Shown in pieces: positions 61,485 to 64,000 of a stretch of DNA of 64,000 nucleotides. Numbering within the stretch: position 1 is the stretch's first letter; every line of letters starts with the position of its first letter. The translations under genes were made by a program, and so were the position numbers. Under the pieces are notes generated by a model. The model did no database searches. It had not been told where the DNA came from and saw only the letters and a program-made list of their open reading frames with translations. Source of the stretch: Deltaproteobacteria bacterium (lineage in GTDB: Bacteria > Desulfobacterota > DSM-4660 > Desulfatiglandales > HGW-15); contig JAGVAP010000136.1 in assembly GCA_020060215.1 (NCBI GenBank), positions 1-64,000 on the forward strand, read 5' to 3'.

Positions 61485-63475
61485 GTCACCCTGGAATCCA
61501 CACCCTGGGCGATGTGGTCGTCGGAGACGACCCCGGGTGGCTGCTGGCCTTTTATAGGGGCCTGGAAAGCGAGCCTTTCGAAGAGATCGGACGCACCGAG
61601 TACAACGCCGAGATCAGCGCTGCCCTGCCGAGCGGGCTGGAAGGGGGCGTGTACACCTTCACCGTTGAGGGCCTGGAGGACGGAGTCTACTCCAGGATCA
61701 AACCGGAAGGGCGGAAAGAACCCACCATCTGTGAACTGTTTCTCTACTGGAGAGACACCAGTTCCTCGGTGGTCGGATACATGAAGAACCTGGCGGGGCT
61801 TACCGATACCCTGGGTCAGGTAAAGGCAAAGGACCTGGGGCCCTTCCGAGTCGCCAGACTCAGGGTCGTCTCGGTCAAGAGGATCGCCGGCGCCAGGCGA
61901 TACGAAACCCTCATCAAGGCACGGGAGCTCGCCTTTGAGAACCTCGCCAGAAAGCGGCTTCTTGGAGGCGGGATCGAGAAGCCCACCAAAGAGGCGGTCG
62001 AGGAACTTCTGAGGCGGATCAAGTGTGAGAGCTTCAGGTACCACGGGTTGACCCCCCACACCCAGGAACCGTGCCGCCCCAAGCCCCCAGAAAAGGAAGG
62101 TGAGAAAAGGAGAAAGCTCAAGGACGGCAAGTCCGCCCTCGATCTCTTGAAGGACCTCGGAAGATACATGGAAGAGGAGACCGGTCGATACGGCCGGGGC
62201 ATGTATCTGATTCGGGACGGCACTCTTCACATCGGGACAAGAACCATTCCCCTGGTGGAGAAGGCCGAGGATCTGATGCGGTTGAGCCCCTCGAACGGTC
62301 TGATTCACGCAGAGCCGGAGGAGCCGGTCCTGACCGATCCCAATTTCGATTACGTCGCCAAGGATGAAAAGGATGCACCCAAACGGTGCCAGTACAAATT
62401 GACTCTCAAAGGACGTCCCGACCTCAAGCCGGGTGACGTGGTGCAGTTTGTCCCTCCCCCCGAAGACGGTGGGACCGTCCCCGGAGTGTTTTCGACGGCC
62501 AGAGATCTGTTGGGAGGCCCCCTGCTGCCGTCTCTCAGGGAAGACTTCTCCAATGCCATGAAGCTCTACGTCCACTCGGTGGAGCACAGAGTGGGACGAA
62601 AGATCGGCTTTGTCACCACGGTCAGCGGAGTACAGATCCACAAAGGGGAAGAGGGATGGGATTGCCACAGCCCGGGAGAGGGAGGGAGAGAAGCGGAAGG
62701 CCTGCCTGCCGAAGCCAGTGCGGAGACTGCGGCAGCCCGCGCCATCCAGGGCAGTGCCGTGAAGATCCTGGGATCACTCAGCATGCCGGAGGTCGGAGAG
62801 GTGAGGCAGATGAACGCCAAGGGCCTGGAAGAGCCCCCGGGACAGACGCTCACGGTCTGGAGCGGCCTCGAGGATGAGTCGAAGGACGGAAAGAAAAACC
62901 AGGCTCGGCGTCTCCCTGTGGAGCGCGGAAAACCCAAGGAAATCGACACCGGGGTTCCCTACCTCACCCCGTTTGCCTGGGGCCAATGCGGGCTGGTCCT
63001 GCCTCGCTATCCAGGCACCCGGGTTTTCATGCTCCACCGCCGCCTGCGGAGCCACGACCCGGTTGAGGCGGGTGCGCTCTGGGAGTCCGGCCGTGGCCCG
63101 GAATCCCGTCCCGGCGACTGGTGGCTGATCCTGCCGGTGGGAGTTCCGGAAAAGAGCCGGGCCGCCCTGCCGGATGACCAGGAGCCGAAGGAACATACCG
63201 GAAAGGTAACCCACGACCTGGTCGATGCCGAGGGGGCCCGGGTGATCGAGGTGGGGGAGCTGACCATCCGGGTCGGGAACCTCCAGAATGCCGGGACACG
63301 GCCCCAAGGGGGAGAGGAGGACGGCATCACCCTTGAGCATGCCGGTGCAGGTTCAAAGATCGTCATGAAAAAGGACGGCACCATGGTCATCGAGGCAGCC
63401 AAAGATCTTCATATCAAGGCCGCGAACATCCATATCACGGTCTCGGGTGCGATGAACGTGACGAAATCCCAATGA
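61481..63475 (+). CDS. Baseplate hub-spike fusion, VgrG/gpV-like
   Basis: A 664-residue protein. The N-terminal part (to about residue 390) fits a gp27/gpD-like hub (IELFLY-type beta segments, GDVVQFVPPP, SNAMKLYVHSVEHRVG). Residues about 485-570 fit the gp5 N-terminal OB domain (GVPYLTPFAWGQCGLVLPRY, PGDWWLILPVGVP). The C-terminus (about 610-664) is a beta-helix needle with the VgrG-type repeat pattern: DGITLEHAGAGSKIVMKKDG, TMVIEAAKDLHIKAANIHIT. Such spikes puncture the target membrane. It overlaps genes on both sides by ATGA. No C-terminal effector domain is fused. Confidence 0.85.
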   Translation: MSHPGIHTLGDVVVGDDPGWLLAFYRGLESEPFEEIGRTEYNAEISAALPSGLEGGVYTFTVEGLEDGVYSRIKPEGRKEPTICELFLYWRDTSSSVVGYMKNLAGLTDTLGQVKAKDLGPFRVARLRVVSVKRIAGARRYETLIKARELAFENLARKRLLGGGIEKPTKEAVEELLRRIKCESFRYHGLTPHTQEPCRPKPPEKEGEKRRKLKDGKSALDLLKDLGRYMEEETGRYGRGMYLIRDGTLHIGTRTIPLVEKAEDLMRLSPSNGLIHAEPEEPVLTDPNFDYVAKDEKDAPKRCQYKLTLKGRPDLKPGDVVQFVPPPEDGGTVPGVFSTARDLLGGPLLPSLREDFSNAMKLYVHSVEHRVGRKIGFVTTVSGVQIHKGEEGWDCHSPGEGGREAEGLPAEASAETAAARAIQGSAVKILGSLSMPEVGEVRQMNAKGLEEPPGQTLTVWSGLEDESKDGKKNQARRLPVERGKPKEIDTGVPYLTPFAWGQCGLVLPRYPGTRVFMLHRRLRSHDPVEAGALWESGRGPESRPGDWWLILPVGVPEKSRAALPDDQEPKEHTGKVTHDLVDAEGARVIEVGELTIRVGNLQNAGTRPQGGEEDGITLEHAGAGSKIVMKKDGTMVIEAAKDLHIKAANIHITVSGAMNVTKSQ

Positions 63476-64000
63476 GCAGCAGATGGGGTCCCCGAAACAG
63501 CAGAGGCAGGGGCTCCGACGGGACGCAAAGAAAGGGGCTGAGCATGGATCCGGAATCGGAACGCGGGAGCCTGCGCAGGCGTCTCCTGGGGTGGTCGGTT
63601 TCTCTTCCGGAGATCATCCCCGGTCTGGGCCTCGGCCGCGATCTGGAACTGATCAGGCGGACCGGAGGACTGGATCTGAAACGGGTGGAGGGGATGGACA
63701 ATCTCGCCCAGTCCCTTGCCGTCGCGCTGAGCACGCTACTCGGAACCGATATCTTCAACACCGGTTTTGGTTTTGATGGGCTGAACGCCATGGCCGAGGA
63801 GACCGATCCCCTCATGATCCGGGAGCGCATTCGGATTGCCGTTATCGAAGTGCTGCGAAGGGACCCGAGGGTCCGACGGATCATCGATGTGAAACTCGGA
63901 GACGATCGGCTCGAAACACCGCTCGCCGGGAGCCGTGAGCTCCAGGTAAGGGTCTCGTTCGAGACGGTCAGCGGAGATCAACAGACCATCGAACTAGGAA
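63472..64000 (+). CDS. gp25/gpW-like baseplate protein, cut by the window end
   Basis: Starts with ATG at 63472, overlapping the spike stop (ATGA), and is open to the right edge (176 codons). ATG 63544 is an alternative start. The central part (VEGMDNLAQSLAVALSTLLG, EETDPLMIRERIRIAVIEVL, RRDPRVRRIIDVKLGDDRL) resembles the gp25-like baseplate wedge fold, including the typical VLRRDPRV segment. gp25 is the expected next gene after the spike in Mu- and P2-like tails, before the gpJ/gp47 baseplate gene, so the locus continues beyond the window. Confidence 0.75.
   Translation, partial: MSSRWGPRNSRGRGSDGTQRKGLSMDPESERGSLRRRLLGWSVSLPEIIPGLGLGRDLELIRRTGGLDLKRVEGMDNLAQSLAVALSTLLGTDIFNTGFGFDGLNAMAEETDPLMIRERIRIAVIEVLRRDPRVRRIIDVKLGDDRLETPLAGSRELQVRVSFETVSGDQQTIELG

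Noticed and set aside
50935..64000. Complete prophage
   Set aside because: No integrase, capsid, portal, terminase, lysis or att-site evidence within the window. It cannot be fully excluded because the locus runs past the edge.

Overview
The window reads like a chromosomal segment of a GC-rich Gram-negative bacterium of the Desulfobacterota (former Deltaproteobacteria, possibly near the Syntrophobacteria). This is an inference from gene content: a thrS-infC-rpmI-rplT-pheS-pheT-merR block, TAXI-type TRAP and Liv-type ABC transporters, many sigma-54 activators and sensor kinases, a c-di-GMP riboswitch, and long self-complementary intergenic repeats. No 16S rRNA gene is present, so the assignment stays provisional.

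Layout. 1-3.4 kb: 3' part of trpS, a small heavy-metal-associated (HMA) lipoprotein with an in-frame UGA that may encode selenocysteine, an S1-domain protein, and a c-di-GMP-I riboswitch plus terminator ahead of a small unknown gene. 3.6-5.1 kb: GlcD-type flavoprotein. 5.5-13.2 kb: V/A-type ATPase operon (E, DUF2764, A, B, D, I, K) whose K subunit keeps the sodium-ligand residues. 13.4-18.3 kb: acyl-CoA synthetase divergent from a TAXI TRAP transporter. 18.4-24.6 kb: two-component cluster (sensor kinase plus FGE-like protein, divergent from an NtrC-type regulator, then a hybrid kinase behind a near-consensus sigma-54 promoter). 24.4-29.0 kb: livKHMGF branched-chain amino acid type transporter. 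29.4-37.0 kb: translation operon, with infC starting on AUA. 37.3-50.4 kb: mixed housekeeping and envelope genes (lipoproteins, an orphan MalK-type ATPase, a PAS kinase, a YtfJ-like protein, tRNA-Val, pgsA, miaA, mutL, radC, a hydrolase).

50.9-64.0 kb: a contractile phage-tail-like injection locus that continues past the right edge. It begins with a sigma-54 activator that has a degenerate receiver domain. The activator's stop codon lies inside a GTGTAAC/GTTACAC palindrome, and a near-consensus sigma-54 promoter follows. The operon then encodes a DUF3467 protein, an unknown protein, tail sheath, tail tube, a stand-alone segment resembling a tape-measure C-terminus, two large unknown proteins (one with a possible PD-(D/E)XK nuclease motif), two medium unknown proteins, a hub-spike fusion and a gp25-like baseplate protein. 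No capsid, terminase, portal, integrase or lysis gene is seen, so a dedicated injection particle or tailocin under sigma-54 control is the best reading. It is the most interesting system in the window.

Four families of long imperfect palindromes are scattered between the housekeeping genes; one copy sits inside the ATPase operon.
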